DNA from: Terriglobia bacterium
Lineage (GTDB): Bacteria; Acidobacteriota; Terriglobia; Acidiferrales; UBA7541
NCBI GenBank assembly: GCA_020072785.1
Contig: JAIQGG010000002.1
Coordinates: 806,001-870,000, forward strand
Direction: 5' to 3'
Length of the DNA: 64,000 bases
In this document: piece by piece, positions 46,520 to 58,426 of the stretch
How the letters are laid out: each line of letters starts with the position of its first letter
Numbering within the stretch: position 1 is the stretch's first letter
The notes under the pieces: model-generated
Databases searched by the model: none
What the model saw: only the letters and a program-made list of their open reading frames with translations
Told to the model about the DNA's origin: nothing
Translations under genes and position numbers: made by a program

Positions 46520-47509
46520 ATGCAGACAGGCATGCGGGCAGGCGCGCCAGGGCTTTTGCGCCACGATTGGAAGCGGGAAGAAGTAGCCGCGATCTACCGG
46601 CTGCCGCTGCCGGAGCTGGTTTTCCGGGCGCAGAGCGCGCACCGCGAACATCACGCGCCGGAGTGCGTGCAAACCTGCCAGCTCATATCCATCAAGACCG
46701 GAGGCTGCCCGGAAGACTGCGCGTATTGTCCGCAGAGCGCGCACTACGACGCGGAAGTGAGCGGGCACGGGCTGTTGGACCCGCAAGAGGTGATTGCGGC
46801 GGCGAAAGAGGCGGCGGGGCGCGGGGTGACGCGCTTCTGCATGGGCGCGGCGTGGCGGGAAGCGCCGCAGGGGAAAGAGTTCGAGGCGGTGCTGGAGATG
46901 GTGCGCGGCGTGGCGGCGGCGGGATTGGAAGTGTGCTGCACGCTGGGCATGCTGCGGGAAGAACAGGCGCAGCGGCTCAAGGACGCGGGGCTGACGGCCT
47001 ACAACCACAACCTGGACACCTCGCCGGAGTTCTACGGCAACATCATCACCACGCGGGTGTATGAGGACCGGCTGCGCACGCTGGCGGCGGTGCGCAAGGC
47101 GGGCATCACGGTGTGCTGCGGGGGCATTCTGGGCATGGGCGAGAGCGAGCAGGACCGCATCGGCCTGCTGCAGCAACTGGCCACGCTGCAGCCGCATCCG
47201 GAAAGCGTGCCGGTGAACATGCTGGTGCGAGTGGAGGGCACGCCGCTGGCCGATGTGCCGGCGCTGGACCCGCTGGAGATGGTGCGCGCGATTGCCACGG
47301 CGCGCATCCTGATGCCGGCCTCGCGGGTGCGCCTGGCCGCGGGGCGCAAGCAGCTTTCGCCGGAGGCCGTGGCGCTCTGCTTCCTGGCGGGAGCCAACTC
47401 CATCTTCGTGGGAGAACGGCTGCTGACCACGCCGAATCCCGGCCCGGACGAGGATTACCAGATGCTGGAAGCGCTGGGAATGAAGCCGCTCGAACCGCAT
47501 GCCCACTAA
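46520..47509 (+). CDS. bioB: Biotin synthase
   Basis: A 329-residue radical SAM enzyme inserting sulfur into dethiobiotin. The SAM-cluster cysteines C63, C67 and C70 are in [13 protein letters not shown]. The downstream [12 protein letters not shown] block and conserved cysteine and arginine positions of the barrel are present. The start MQTG follows GAGGG; the frame stays open upstream to 46445 but that region lacks BioB similarity. It heads the operon bioB-F-D-A, whose genes all overlap. Confidence 0.97.
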   Translation: MQTGMRAGAPGLLRHDWKREEVAAIYRLPLPELVFRAQSAHREHHAPECVQTCQLISIKTGGCPEDCAYCPQSAHYDAEVSGHGLLDPQEVIAAAKEAAGRGVTRFCMGAAWREAPQGKEFEAVLEMVRGVAAAGLEVCCTLGMLREEQAQRLKDAGLTAYNHNLDTSPEFYGNIITTRVYEDRLRTLAAVRKAGITVCCGGILGMGESEQDRIGLLQQLATLQPHPESVPVNMLVRVEGTPLADVPALDPLEMVRAIATARILMPASRVRLAAGRKQLSPEAVALCFLAGANSIFVGERLLTTPNPGPDEDYQMLEALGMKPLEPHAH

Positions 47510-48677
47510 GACCCACGCCCGATTGCGGCAAGAGCTAGAGCGCGAGTTGCGCGCGCTCGAAGCGCGGCGGCAGCGGCGCACGCTGGCCGCGCCGGCCGGC
47601 GTCAATCTATGCTCCAACGATTATCTCGGGCTAGCGGAGAATGCGGAGCTGCATGCCGCGGTGGTGCGGGCGGTCGAGGATACGCTGCGCGTCGGCGGCA
47701 CCGGCTCGCGCCTGCTCTCCGGGCACAGCGCGGTTTGGGAGGAGCTCGAGGAGGAGTTTGCGCGCTTTGCGGGAACGGAGGCGGCGCTGTATTTCGGCAG
47801 CGGGTATGCGGCGAATCTCGGGCTGCTCGGGGCGCTGCTCGGCAAGGACGACCTGGCCTTTTCCGACGCATTGAACCATGCCAGCTTGATCGACGGCCTG
47901 CGGCTTTCCGGGGCGCGCAAGGTGGTCTACCCGCATCTCGATCTGGGGGCGCTGGAGTCCGCGCTGCGCGAGCACGCCGCCGCACCCGGGCGCAAGGTCA
48001 TCGTCACGGAAAGCGTTTTCGGCATGGACGGCGACTGCGCGCCGATCGCGCAACTTCTGGAATTGGGGGAGCGGCACGGCGCCGGGCTGATCGTGGACGA
48101 GGCCCACGCCACGGCGGTGCACGGCCCGGCGGGGCGCGGGCTGGCAGCGGCGGCCGGCGCGGAGCAGCACGCGTGGGCGGTCCTGCACATGTGCGGGAAG
48201 GCGCTGGCCAGCGCCGGGGCGTTCGTCTGCGGAAGCGAACTGCTGAAGCAGATGCTGGTGAATCGCGCGCGCCCGCTGATCTTCAGCACGGCCATGCCCC
48301 CGTATCTCACGGGGCAGATCCGCGCGGCGCTGCGCCTGGCGCGGGCCATGGACGCGGAGCGGGCCGCGCTGCTGGAGCGTTCGCGGAGCTTTGCGGCGGA
48401 TCTGCGCAGCGCGGGCTGGAATACGGCGGGCAGCGCTTCGCAGATTGTTCCGGTGCTGATCGGCGGGAACGGCGAGGCCATCGCCGCAGCGGAACACCTG
48501 CAGGCCGCGGGCTTTGCCGTGCGCCCGATTCGCCCGCCCACGGTACCGGAAGGCACGTCGCGGCTGCGGCTTTCGCTTACTTCCGCGATTACCGCGGAAA
48601 CGCTGCAGCGGCTCGGCGCGGCGCTGAAGGACTGGCGCGAGCAGCGTCCGCAGGGCGCCGCCGTGATCCACGCATGA
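47499..48677 (+). CDS. bioF: 8-amino-7-oxononanoate synthase
   Basis: A 392-residue PLP enzyme condensing pimeloyl-ACP or pimeloyl-CoA with L-alanine. [10 protein letters not shown], the substrate-side [10 protein letters not shown] and the PLP lysine K234 ([12 protein letters not shown]) are present. Its start overlaps the end of bioB by 11 bases, and its end overlaps the start of bioD by four. Length fits the family (about 385). Confidence 0.93.
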   Translation: MPTKTHARLRQELERELRALEARRQRRTLAAPAGVNLCSNDYLGLAENAELHAAVVRAVEDTLRVGGTGSRLLSGHSAVWEELEEEFARFAGTEAALYFGSGYAANLGLLGALLGKDDLAFSDALNHASLIDGLRLSGARKVVYPHLDLGALESALREHAAAPGRKVIVTESVFGMDGDCAPIAQLLELGERHGAGLIVDEAHATAVHGPAGRGLAAAAGAEQHAWAVLHMCGKALASAGAFVCGSELLKQMLVNRARPLIFSTAMPPYLTGQIRAALRLARAMDAERAALLERSRSFAADLRSAGWNTAGSASQIVPVLIGGNGEAIAAAEHLQAAGFAVRPIRPPTVPEGTSRLRLSLTSAITAETLQRLGAALKDWREQRPQGAAVIHA

Positions 48678-49309
48678 ACAAGCACTTCTTCGTCACCGGC
48701 ACGGACACGGGAGTCGGCAAGACCGTTCTCTCGGCGGTGCTGTGCGCGGGGCTGGATGCCTGGTATTGGAAGCCGGTGCAGACCGGCACGGCGGAAGGTT
48801 CCGACCGGGCGACGGTGATGCGCCTGGCAGGCATCGGCGCGGAGCGCACCCTGGAGGAGACGTATTCCTTTGTTCCGCCGGTGTCGCCGCACCTGGCGGC
48901 GCACTGGGCCGGCGTGAGGATTGAGCTGGAGCGCTTCCGGGTCCCGGCGGAGGTCGGCGGGCAGTGGCTGATCGTGGAGGGAGCGGGCGGACTGCTCGTG
49001 CCGCTCAACGACCGGCAGTTCATGCTGGACCTGATCGTCCGGCTGCACATGCCGGTGATTCTCGCCGCGCGCAGCGGACTGGGCACGATCAACCACACGC
49101 TGCTTTCGCTGGCTGCGCTGCACTCGGCGGAAGTTCCGGTGCACGGCGTGGTGCTGATCGGCGAACCCAACAAGGACAATCGCGCGACCATCGAACGCTA
49201 CGGCCACACCCGGGTGCTCGGGGAAATTCCCATGCTCGCGCAATTGCACCGCAGCGCGCTGCTGCAGGTCTTTCTGACCCAATTTGACCGCGACGCCTTC
49301 CCGCGATGA
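48674..49309 (+). CDS. bioD: Dethiobiotin synthetase
   Basis: A 211-residue ATP-dependent carboxylase closing the ureido ring of dethiobiotin from 7,8-diaminopelargonate and CO2. The P-loop GTDTGVGKT is at residues 9-17, with KPVQTG and EGAGGLLVPL later. The ATG overlaps the bioF stop (ATGA), and the bioA ATG overlaps its own stop in the same way. Confidence 0.95.
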   Translation: MNKHFFVTGTDTGVGKTVLSAVLCAGLDAWYWKPVQTGTAEGSDRATVMRLAGIGAERTLEETYSFVPPVSPHLAAHWAGVRIELERFRVPAEVGGQWLIVEGAGGLLVPLNDRQFMLDLIVRLHMPVILAARSGLGTINHTLLSLAALHSAEVPVHGVVLIGEPNKDNRATIERYGHTRVLGEIPMLAQLHRSALLQVFLTQFDRDAFPR

Positions 49310-50613
49310 AGTCCATGCGCCCCGCTCTTCGCATCTGGCATCCCTTCACGCAGGCGGCGCTGGACCCGCCGCCGCTGCGCGTGGTGCGCGGCGAAGGCGC
49401 GCACCTGATCCTGGAGGACGGCAGCCGCGTGGTGGACGCCATCTCCTCCTGGTGGGTGAACCTCCACGGCCACGCCCATCCGCGCATCGCCGCGGCCATC
49501 GCCGCGCAGGCGCAGAAGCTGGAGCAGGTGATCCTCGCGGGATTCACGCACGATGCCGCGGAGGAGCTGGCGCAGCGGCTGCGCAAGTGGCTGCCGGCCG
49601 AGCTGACGCACATGTTTTTCTCGGACGACGGCTCGACGGCGGTGGAGGTGGCGCTGAAGCTCGCCGTGCAGTACTGGAGCAACCTGGGACAGGCGGAGCG
49701 CAACGAGATCGTGGCGCTGGAGCACGGCTATCACGGGGACACCGTGGGGGCCATGTCCGTGAGCGACGATTCGCCGTTTACCGCGCCCTTCCGGGAGATG
49801 CGTTTCCCCGCGCACCGCGCGCACTCCGCGTATTGCCACCGCTGCCCGGTGGGACTGAAGAGAGAGTCGTGCGGCATCGACTGCGCCGCGAGTCTCGAGA
49901 AGCTGCTGGCGGAGCGCGGCGAACGGATCGCGGCGGTGATCGTGGAGCCGCTGCTGCAGGGCGCGGGCGGAATGATCGTGCACCCCGTGGAATTCCTGCA
50001 GAAGGTGCGCGAACTCTGCACGCGGCACGGCGTGCTGCTGATCGCGGATGAGGTGCTCACCGGCTTCGGGCGCACCGGGAAGATGTTCGCCTGCGAGCAT
50101 GCCGGCGTCATGCCCGACCTCATGTGCCTGTCCAAAGGGCTGACCGCGGGGTTTCTGCCCATGGCCCTGACGCTCACGACCGACCGTGTGGAAGCGGCGT
50201 TCCGCAGCGAAGACCGGCTGCGCACGTTTTTTCACGGGCACTCCTTCACCGGGAACGCGCTGGCTTGCGCGGCGGCCTGCGCCAGCCTGCAGATCTTCGA
50301 CGACGAGCCGGTCTTCGAGCGCATCGCGGGGATCGCCCGGATTCATGCCGAGCGGCTGGCGCAGCTGAAGGGGCATGCGGCGGTGGGGGAGGTGCGGCAG
50401 ATCGGGACCGTGGCGGCCGTCGAGCTGCGCGCCGAAGACGCCGGCTATCTTTCCAGCCTGCGCCCGCGGCTGTACCGCTTTTTCCGCGAACGCGGGGTGC
50501 TCCTGCGCCCGCTGGGCAACGTGATTTACGTGCTGCCGCCATACGTGATCGAGCCGGGCGAGCTGCATCGCGTCCACGACGTGGTCGCCGAGGCGATCCA
50601 GACGCTGCTCTGA
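49306..50613 (+). CDS. bioA: Adenosylmethionine-8-amino-7-oxononanoate aminotransferase
   Basis: A 435-residue class III PLP aminotransferase using SAM as amino donor to form 7,8-diaminopelargonate. SSWWVNLHGHAHP near the N-terminus, DEVLTGFGRTG and the PLP lysine K277 (LSKGLTAGFLPM) are intact. It is the last gene of the bio operon. No bioC or bioH is present, so the pimelate moiety must be supplied from elsewhere in the genome. Confidence 0.96.
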   Translation: MKSMRPALRIWHPFTQAALDPPPLRVVRGEGAHLILEDGSRVVDAISSWWVNLHGHAHPRIAAAIAAQAQKLEQVILAGFTHDAAEELAQRLRKWLPAELTHMFFSDDGSTAVEVALKLAVQYWSNLGQAERNEIVALEHGYHGDTVGAMSVSDDSPFTAPFREMRFPAHRAHSAYCHRCPVGLKRESCGIDCAASLEKLLAERGERIAAVIVEPLLQGAGGMIVHPVEFLQKVRELCTRHGVLLIADEVLTGFGRTGKMFACEHAGVMPDLMCLSKGLTAGFLPMALTLTTDRVEAAFRSEDRLRTFFHGHSFTGNALACAAACASLQIFDDEPVFERIAGIARIHAERLAQLKGHAAVGEVRQIGTVAAVELRAEDAGYLSSLRPRLYRFFRERGVLLRPLGNVIYVLPPYVIEPGELHRVHDVVAEAIQTLL

Positions 50614-50673
50614 CGAGTGGGCGCGCGCTGGCGCTCCCTGCTAAACTGGCAGGAAGCCAGGGAGGGATCGGGT

Positions 50674-51306
50674 TTGCCATCGAAGCTGGTTCTGGTGCGG
50701 AACAAAATTGCGGCGTTTGCCGGCGGCCTGGGCGCCACCGGACTCTTTACCATCTCCTTTCTCGATTCCTCGGTGCTCAGTTTTCCGATCCTCAACGATC
50801 TTCTGCTCATCGATTTGTCCATCAAGCATCCGGCGCGCATGCCGCTCTATGCGCTCTCGGCAACGGTGGGGTCGGTCGCGGGCTGCGTCCTGCTCTACTT
50901 TCTGGCGCGCAAGGGCGGGGAAGCGCTTTTCCACCAGAAGGCCGGGGGGCGCGCGGGCGTCATCCGCCACTGGGTCGAGCAGAACGGATTTTTCGGGGTG
51001 TTGATTGCCGCGCTGCTGCCGCCGCCGACGCCGTTCAAAGTGTTTGTCTTTGCCGCGGGCGTTTTCGAAGTGCCGTTGCTGCGATTTATCCTGGCGGTTC
51101 TCTCGGCGCGGCTGTTCCGCTATTTCGGCATCGGCTACCTGTCCATCCGCTACGGCGCGGACGCTTTGCCCTACCTCGCGCACCACAAGCTGCATGTGAC
51201 GGTGCTGGTGATCGGACTGGTGACCGTGAGCTACATGCTTTCACAGATTGTGCTGAAGAAGCGGCATCCCGAAACACCCCCCGCGGCAAAATCCGACCAG
51301 GTTTAA
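50674..51306 (+). CDS. DedA/SNARE-associated (VTT-type) membrane protein
   Basis: A 210-residue inner-membrane protein of the YqaA/DedA group: FLDSSVLSFPILNDLLLI early, GSVAGCVLLYFLARKGGE with the glycine-rich re-entrant region, and LLPPPTPFKVFVFAAGVF in the middle. Members act in lipid flipping and envelope homeostasis. I place the start at a TTG (50674) because GGGAGGG lies just upstream; the frame extends to a GTG at 50617 without support. It may be transcribed on from bioA, 60 bases earlier. Confidence 0.8.
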   Translation: MPSKLVLVRNKIAAFAGGLGATGLFTISFLDSSVLSFPILNDLLLIDLSIKHPARMPLYALSATVGSVAGCVLLYFLARKGGEALFHQKAGGRAGVIRHWVEQNGFFGVLIAALLPPPTPFKVFVFAAGVFEVPLLRFILAVLSARLFRYFGIGYLSIRYGADALPYLAHHKLHVTVLVIGLVTVSYMLSQIVLKKRHPETPPAAKSDQV

Positions 51307-51325
51307 GGGATAGGCAGAAGGAGCG

Positions 51326-52360
51326 TCACTGCGTGAGGTCGCGTTCCCAGACGATGGCCTGGCGGCGGATCTGTGCGTCCGGGCTGAGGTCGATGACGGC
51401 CGCTAGCGCCCGCGCGCTCTCGCCCGCCGCGGCGCAGGCCAGGTCGCGCAGCGCGACGCGGTAGCCTTCGGGCGTTTTTTCCACCGTGGCTTTGGGAAAG
51501 CGCGCCACGGCCAGAAAGCGGCGCGCGGCGTCCGTGTCGCGGGCGGCGTCCAGCGCGGCGGAAGGCTCCGGCTTGAAGATGGTCTGCCCCGCTTCGGGAT
51601 TGAACGATGCTCCGGGCCCGGCGGGAACCGCAACCAGGTGCAGGGCGCTTTCCGTTTCCACGATGCCACGCCAGGCGAACGGCGAGGCGGCTTCCGGAAA
51701 CGCCGCGGCGCGGCGCGCGATCTGGCCGCGATAGGTGCGCGATTCGAGCGCCGCAACCGCGCCGGCGTGAAGAGAAGCGCGCGCACCGGTGTAGGCCAGC
51801 ACCGCAAGCAGCGCCAGCACAGCGCCCGCGCGTCCGCGCGGACCTTTTTCTTTGGCACCGATCTCCTCGGTGACCAGGCGCAGCAACATGGGAAAGAGCA
51901 CGCCGGCCGCAAGGATGGCCAGAATCCACGGGTCAACTCCGCCCAGCCAGTCCAGCGCATAGCGGTGGGTGCGGAACGGCCAGAACAGCGCCACGCCCCC
52001 GGCTTGCGCCAGATCCATCGCCAGGTGCAGCGCTGCGGCCAGAAGGGCCGCGGCGAAGGCGGGAAGAAACCGCGGGAGGTGGTGATCTTTGCTGGCTGTG
52101 ACCGCGAAGCGGTCAACTCCTGGAAAGAGGGCGGAAAGCAGCGCGGCGGCGAAAAGCGCGAGAAGGACGGTTCCCAGGAGGGAGTGCGTCCAGGTATGGT
52201 GCGCGGCGAAATAGGCCGAGGGACCGAAGAAGGCGCTGAGTTCGTCGAGATCGGCGGCGGTGCCCGCAGCGACGGCGGCGACGATCGTGAGGCGCGAGGC
52301 GCGGGGAAAGAACGCCCGCGTGGCGGCGAACGATGCGAGGCCATGTGTGAGCGGATCCAT
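51326..52360 (-). CDS. YdjM-type membrane-bound metal-dependent hydrolase
   Basis: A 344-residue protein. The N-terminal half has several membrane helices with the family histidines (MDPLTHGLASF, AHHTWTHSLLG, AAALHLAMDLAQ). The C-terminal half is a soluble, probably periplasmic domain. The reaction is unknown for the family. Residues VDRFAVTA in the loop after the third helix are encoded by an exact copy of the dispersed palindromic repeat (52096-52117), in frame. It starts eight bases after the lipid kinase gene, so the two are an operon. Confidence 0.78.
   Translation of the reverse strand: MDPLTHGLASFAATRAFFPRASRLTIVAAVAAGTAADLDELSAFFGPSAYFAAHHTWTHSLLGTVLLALFAAALLSALFPGVDRFAVTASKDHHLPRFLPAFAAALLAAALHLAMDLAQAGGVALFWPFRTHRYALDWLGGVDPWILAILAAGVLFPMLLRLVTEEIGAKEKGPRGRAGAVLALLAVLAYTGARASLHAGAVAALESRTYRGQIARRAAAFPEAASPFAWRGIVETESALHLVAVPAGPGASFNPEAGQTIFKPEPSAALDAARDTDAARRFLAVARFPKATVEKTPEGYRVALRDLACAAAGESARALAAVIDLSPDAQIRRQAIVWERDLTQ
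52096..52117 (+). repeat. Dispersed 22-bp palindromic repeat, copy 4 (inside a coding sequence)
   Basis: An exact copy of the unit TGACCGCGAAGCGGTCA with CTG and AC flanks, inside the YdjM-type gene. It is translated in frame on the minus strand as VDRFAVTA in a loop between predicted helices, so the gene stays intact. Confidence 0.9.
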
Positions 52361-52368
52361 GACAGCGC

Positions 52369-55424
<3,056 letters not shown>

Positions 55425-55507
55425 TTCATTTGAGCTATTGGAACCGTTGAACTGTTCAACCGTTTAACTTTTGAGCGGCCTTTTCCCGCATGGGCAGCGC
55501 TTCGAGG

Positions 55508-55513
55508 TATAAT
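55508..55513 (+). promoter_or_regulatory. -10 box of the RNase P RNA gene
   Basis: Perfect TATAAT ending five bases before the first base of the P1 stem, consistent with transcription starting at or near position 55519. The -35 region is poor. Confidence 0.7.
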
Positions 55514-55518
55514 AGGAG

Positions 55519-56009
55519 TTGGCGGGTGGGCCGGGCGATCGCTGGTTTGGTCATCGCAAGATGGCTGGACGGGAGGAAAGTCCGGACACCCTGGTCCAGG
55601 CCGCAAGGCTGGGGACCAGAGGGCAACGCGCCTGGTAACGCCAGGGGGCCGGGTTGGGAACGATCCGGTCACGGACAGCGCCACAGAGAAGATACCGCCG
55701 GCGGAACGCAGCTCGGTGACAGCTCGGAGGAAAACCTTCGAGACGTCTTCGGATCGCACGCTTCGTTTGGTAAGGGTGAAAAGGTGGGGTAAGAGCCCAC
55801 CGCCCCGGTGGCAACATCGGGGGCACGGCAAACCCCGCGTGGTGCAAGGCCAAATAGGAGGGGAGGGCTGGCCCGGCCCGTTATCAACCCTCGGGTAGGC
55901 TGCTGGAGTCACGGCGCGAGCCGTGACCTAGAGGAATGGTCGCCGCAGCGCGCAGGCCGCATTTGGGACGCGCGCCGCACAGAATCCGGCTTACAGGCCC
56001 ATCCGCCAA
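55519..56009 (+). ncRNA. rnpB: RNase P RNA, class A
   Basis: The catalytic RNA that removes tRNA 5' leaders. The P1 stem is formed by TTGGCGGGTGGGCC (55519-55532) and GGCCCATCCGCCAA (55996-56009). The conserved core GAGGAAAGTCCGGAC lies near 55574, with CTAGAGGAATGGTCGCCGC near 55930 and ACAGAATCCGGCTTACAGGCCC at the 3' end. At about 490 nt it is longer than most class A RNAs (350-450), so some peripheral helices must be extended. TTTTTAG follows. Confidence 0.95.
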
Positions 56010-56012
56010 ATT

Positions 56013-56254
56013 TTTAGCTTAAAGTCTTTTGCTGTCATCCGTTATCAATTGATCTTTTCTTCAGCTTGTTCTGACTGTGTCCAGAATGTGTCCAACTTCT
56101 TCTCCAAAACTTCGCCATTCTCCATGATTCGTCTTACCGGATATCTAACGATGTGCTCTCGCGGGCTAGCTTGGCAGGGCAATTCGGCGATGCACGCGCT
56201 GTCATACCAGGGCGGGCGCTTTCATCCTTGCGTGACGGGCGGCGAGGAGATCGC
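56013..56254. other. AT-rich gap downstream of rnpB
   Basis: About 240 bases, the left half markedly more AT-rich than its surroundings. On the minus strand a frame of about 50 codons is open from 56230 to a stop at 56045. It includes ATG-initiated MENGEVLEKKLDTFWTQSEQ plus AEEKIN (56125-56045), but lacks a ribosome binding site. It could be a gene remnant. Nothing else is recognisable. Confidence 0.4.
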
Positions 56255-56926
56255 TTACGCGAGTGCCTTTTTCAGGAAGTCGAGCGTCCTCTCCCACGCC
56301 GTCTTTGCAGATACCGCGTCATACACCTGGGGACGGGCTTCGTTCATGAAAGCGTGCTGCGCGTCGTAGCGATAGAATTCGAACGGTGATTTCGACTGCT
56401 TGAGCGCGGCCTCCAGTTCGTTCACCTTGGCGGGCGTGCACCAGTCATCCCTGTTCGCGAAGTGGCAAATCAGGGGAATTTTGATTTTCTTCAAATCGGC
56501 GGCGTCGAGGGACGGAATGCCATAGAAGCAGGCGCCCGCGTCCATCTCCGGCACCCGGACGGCAGACAGGATGGTCAGCGCCCCACCCATGCAGAAGCCG
56601 CCCACGGCCACCTTCTTCGAGGATTGTTTCAGGTACTGCACGGCGCCGCGGATGTCTTGACCGGCGGCATCGGGGAAGTTGAGGTTCGTCATCAGGTGGT
56701 TGGCCTCGTCGTTGGCCGTGGTGACCTTGCCGCGGTAGAGGTCCGGCACGAGCGCCCGGTAACCGGCCCCGGCGAGCCGGTCCGCAGTCTTTTTGATTTG
56801 ATCGTTTAGTCCCCACCACTCCTGGATGACCACAAAGCCGGGCGCGCTCGATCCCGTCTTGGGCATCGCCAGATAGCCCGGGCAGGTTTTTCCATCCGGC
56901 CGCTGGAACTGAATGATCTCACCCAT
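56255..56926 (-). CDS. Dienelactone hydrolase family protein
   Basis: A 223-residue cytosolic alpha/beta hydrolase with the DLH cysteine nucleophile C112 in GFCMGG, E36 (QEWWGL) that activates it, an Asp in NRDDW (about 158) and a His in AQHAF (about 190). Substrates of bacterial members range from dienelactones to unidentified esters. GAGGGA precedes the start. It lies 79 bases downstream of the exported hydrolase on the same strand, so the two may share a transcript. Confidence 0.85.
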   Translation of the reverse strand: MGEIIQFQRPDGKTCPGYLAMPKTGSSAPGFVVIQEWWGLNDQIKKTADRLAGAGYRALVPDLYRGKVTTANDEANHLMTNLNFPDAAGQDIRGAVQYLKQSSKKVAVGGFCMGGALTILSAVRVPEMDAGACFYGIPSLDAADLKKIKIPLICHFANRDDWCTPAKVNELEAALKQSKSPFEFYRYDAQHAFMNEARPQVYDAVSAKTAWERTLDFLKKALA

Positions 56927-57005
56927 GGAATCCCTCCACTCGCAATCGGAATTTCCCCGCCATCCCCTCATCCTTGCAAAACCCGCAAGGATTGGCTACT
57001 CCCCT

Positions 57006-58100
57006 CTATTGGGGCAGCTGGAAATCGCCCTGGGGTGGCGCGGTCGGGTTGTGCGCCCAGTAGTCGATCCAGGTGACGAGCTGCGCGTTGAACTGCTCGG
57101 GGTGCTCGCGGTACATGAAGTGGCCGCTGTTGGTGAAGACGATCATCTGCACCTTCGTGTTTTTCGCGGCGATCACGTCGAACAGGGCCAACTCTCCGGA
57201 AAGTTTCGCCGTCGCGTCGTTTTCGCCCCAATCGAGCACATCGTTTTTCCCGGCCACCAGCAGCACAGGCATCTGTAACACGCCGTCTTTCTCCACACGA
57301 TCCAGCATCTGCTGCCGGAAGGCGGGGAACTCCTTCGAGCGCAAGGGTTCGCCGGCGCCGGCGGCCAGCTTGGCCTGGGCTTCCTTCGACTTCGGGAGAT
57401 TCGCCATGTAGCGGTCCGCTCTCCAGTACTCGTCGTCGAAGGTGGTCGGCAACCAGGCGAGCTCATACACCCGGCAGCGCAAGCCTTCATACTGCGACTG
57501 ATCGGGACACTTCTTCAGCATGTTGACCAGCTTGCTCGGGCCCTGTGGCGGATTCTCCGGGCCGACGGCGAGGATGGAGAGGGTCTTCACGATTTCCGGA
57601 TGCTGGATCGCCAGGTACCACGCGATCGCGCCGCCGGCGGAGTGGCCCACCAGGTGGATCTGCCCGAGGTTCAGCGTCTGGATGAAGTTGTAAATGAAGT
57701 TGACGTCGCCCTGATAGTTGTAGTCGCTGTCGTTCAGGGGATTGCCGGACATGCCGCTGCCTTGCCGGTCCACGGCGTAGACGTGGAAGAGTTTGGCGAG
57801 GCCGGGAATGTTCCGTGAAAAGACGTTGGCAGTCGAGGAGCCGGCGGTGAATCCGCCGTGGATCATCACCAGGGGTTCGCCCGAGCCGGCTTCGTAGTAG
57901 CGAGCCCGGACGCCCTTGACGTCCACAAACTTGGATTTGAGCCCGGCGATCTCGGACTGCGGATCGGGGGTGTCCGCCGGCGATGCAACCACCCGGCCGC
58001 CGGCGAGCATGAACAACATTGCCGCGCCGAGCGCCGTGTCTCTCCACCAGGCGTGCCGGCGCACTGCCGTCACTTTACAACGTTCCTGTGCGATCGACAT
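57006..58100 (-). CDS. Exported alpha/beta hydrolase
   Basis: A 364-residue alpha/beta-fold hydrolase with an N-terminal membrane or signal segment (about 22-40), the oxyanion motif HGGF (81-84), nucleophile S154 in GHSAGG and a cap domain of about 80 residues. A C-terminal NSGHFMY supplies the histidine. It should act in the periplasm on a small ester, epoxide or similar compound; the sequence gives no substrate. GGGAGGAAC lies before the ATG. Confidence 0.83.
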   Translation of the reverse strand: MSIAQERCKVTAVRRHAWWRDTALGAAMLFMLAGGRVVASPADTPDPQSEIAGLKSKFVDVKGVRARYYEAGSGEPLVMIHGGFTAGSSTANVFSRNIPGLAKLFHVYAVDRQGSGMSGNPLNDSDYNYQGDVNFIYNFIQTLNLGQIHLVGHSAGGAIAWYLAIQHPEIVKTLSILAVGPENPPQGPSKLVNMLKKCPDQSQYEGLRCRVYELAWLPTTFDDEYWRADRYMANLPKSKEAQAKLAAGAGEPLRSKEFPAFRQQMLDRVEKDGVLQMPVLLVAGKNDVLDWGENDATAKLSGELALFDVIAAKNTKVQMIVFTNSGHFMYREHPEQFNAQLVTWIDYWAHNPTAPPQGDFQLPQ

Positions 58101-58426
58101 TTTTGTTCCTCCCATTCTTCCACGCACGTTCTTTCTTCAGCAGCGGCGGGTGGCGAACCCCTAAAGAGCAGGCACCCTCGTCTCATTAAGCCGGCAGAGA
58201 GTACAGCAGAGGTATACTCCGCTCCTGCTTCGCCCTCAAGACAGAAAAGCAGAACTATGAGTGCGCGACCCGCGGCGGCTTCAGGGGGCTAAAGCCCCAT
58301 TTTATTTTGCGCACTTTGCGGCACGGCTAATGCTGTGCCCTCTCGAAAAAAATATCCTTACACTCGCGTGAATGCCTTGCCCATGTTGGCGAGATTTGGC
58401 AGAGGGTATTCTGGATGAACTCGAGT
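58101..58426. other. Intergenic region with one hairpin
   Basis: About 325 bases between the exported hydrolase and the nicotinamidase gene, both on the minus strand. Apart from the hairpin at 58285-58308 I see no gene or clear promoter. Confidence 0.5.
58285..58308 (+). terminator. Hairpin GGGGC-TAAA-GCCCC followed by a T-rich tail
   Basis: A 5-bp GC stem with a TAAA loop, then ATTTTATTTT, which has terminator form on the plus strand. No plus-strand gene precedes it, and the flanks AGTGCGC and GCGCACT can pair around it. It is more likely a mobile-type palindrome than a functional terminator. Confidence 0.4.

Noticed and set aside
56049-56369. A 106-codon plus-strand frame
   Set aside because: It overlaps the 3' end of the dienelactone hydrolase gene on the opposite strand, and its cysteine-rich composition gives no family match.
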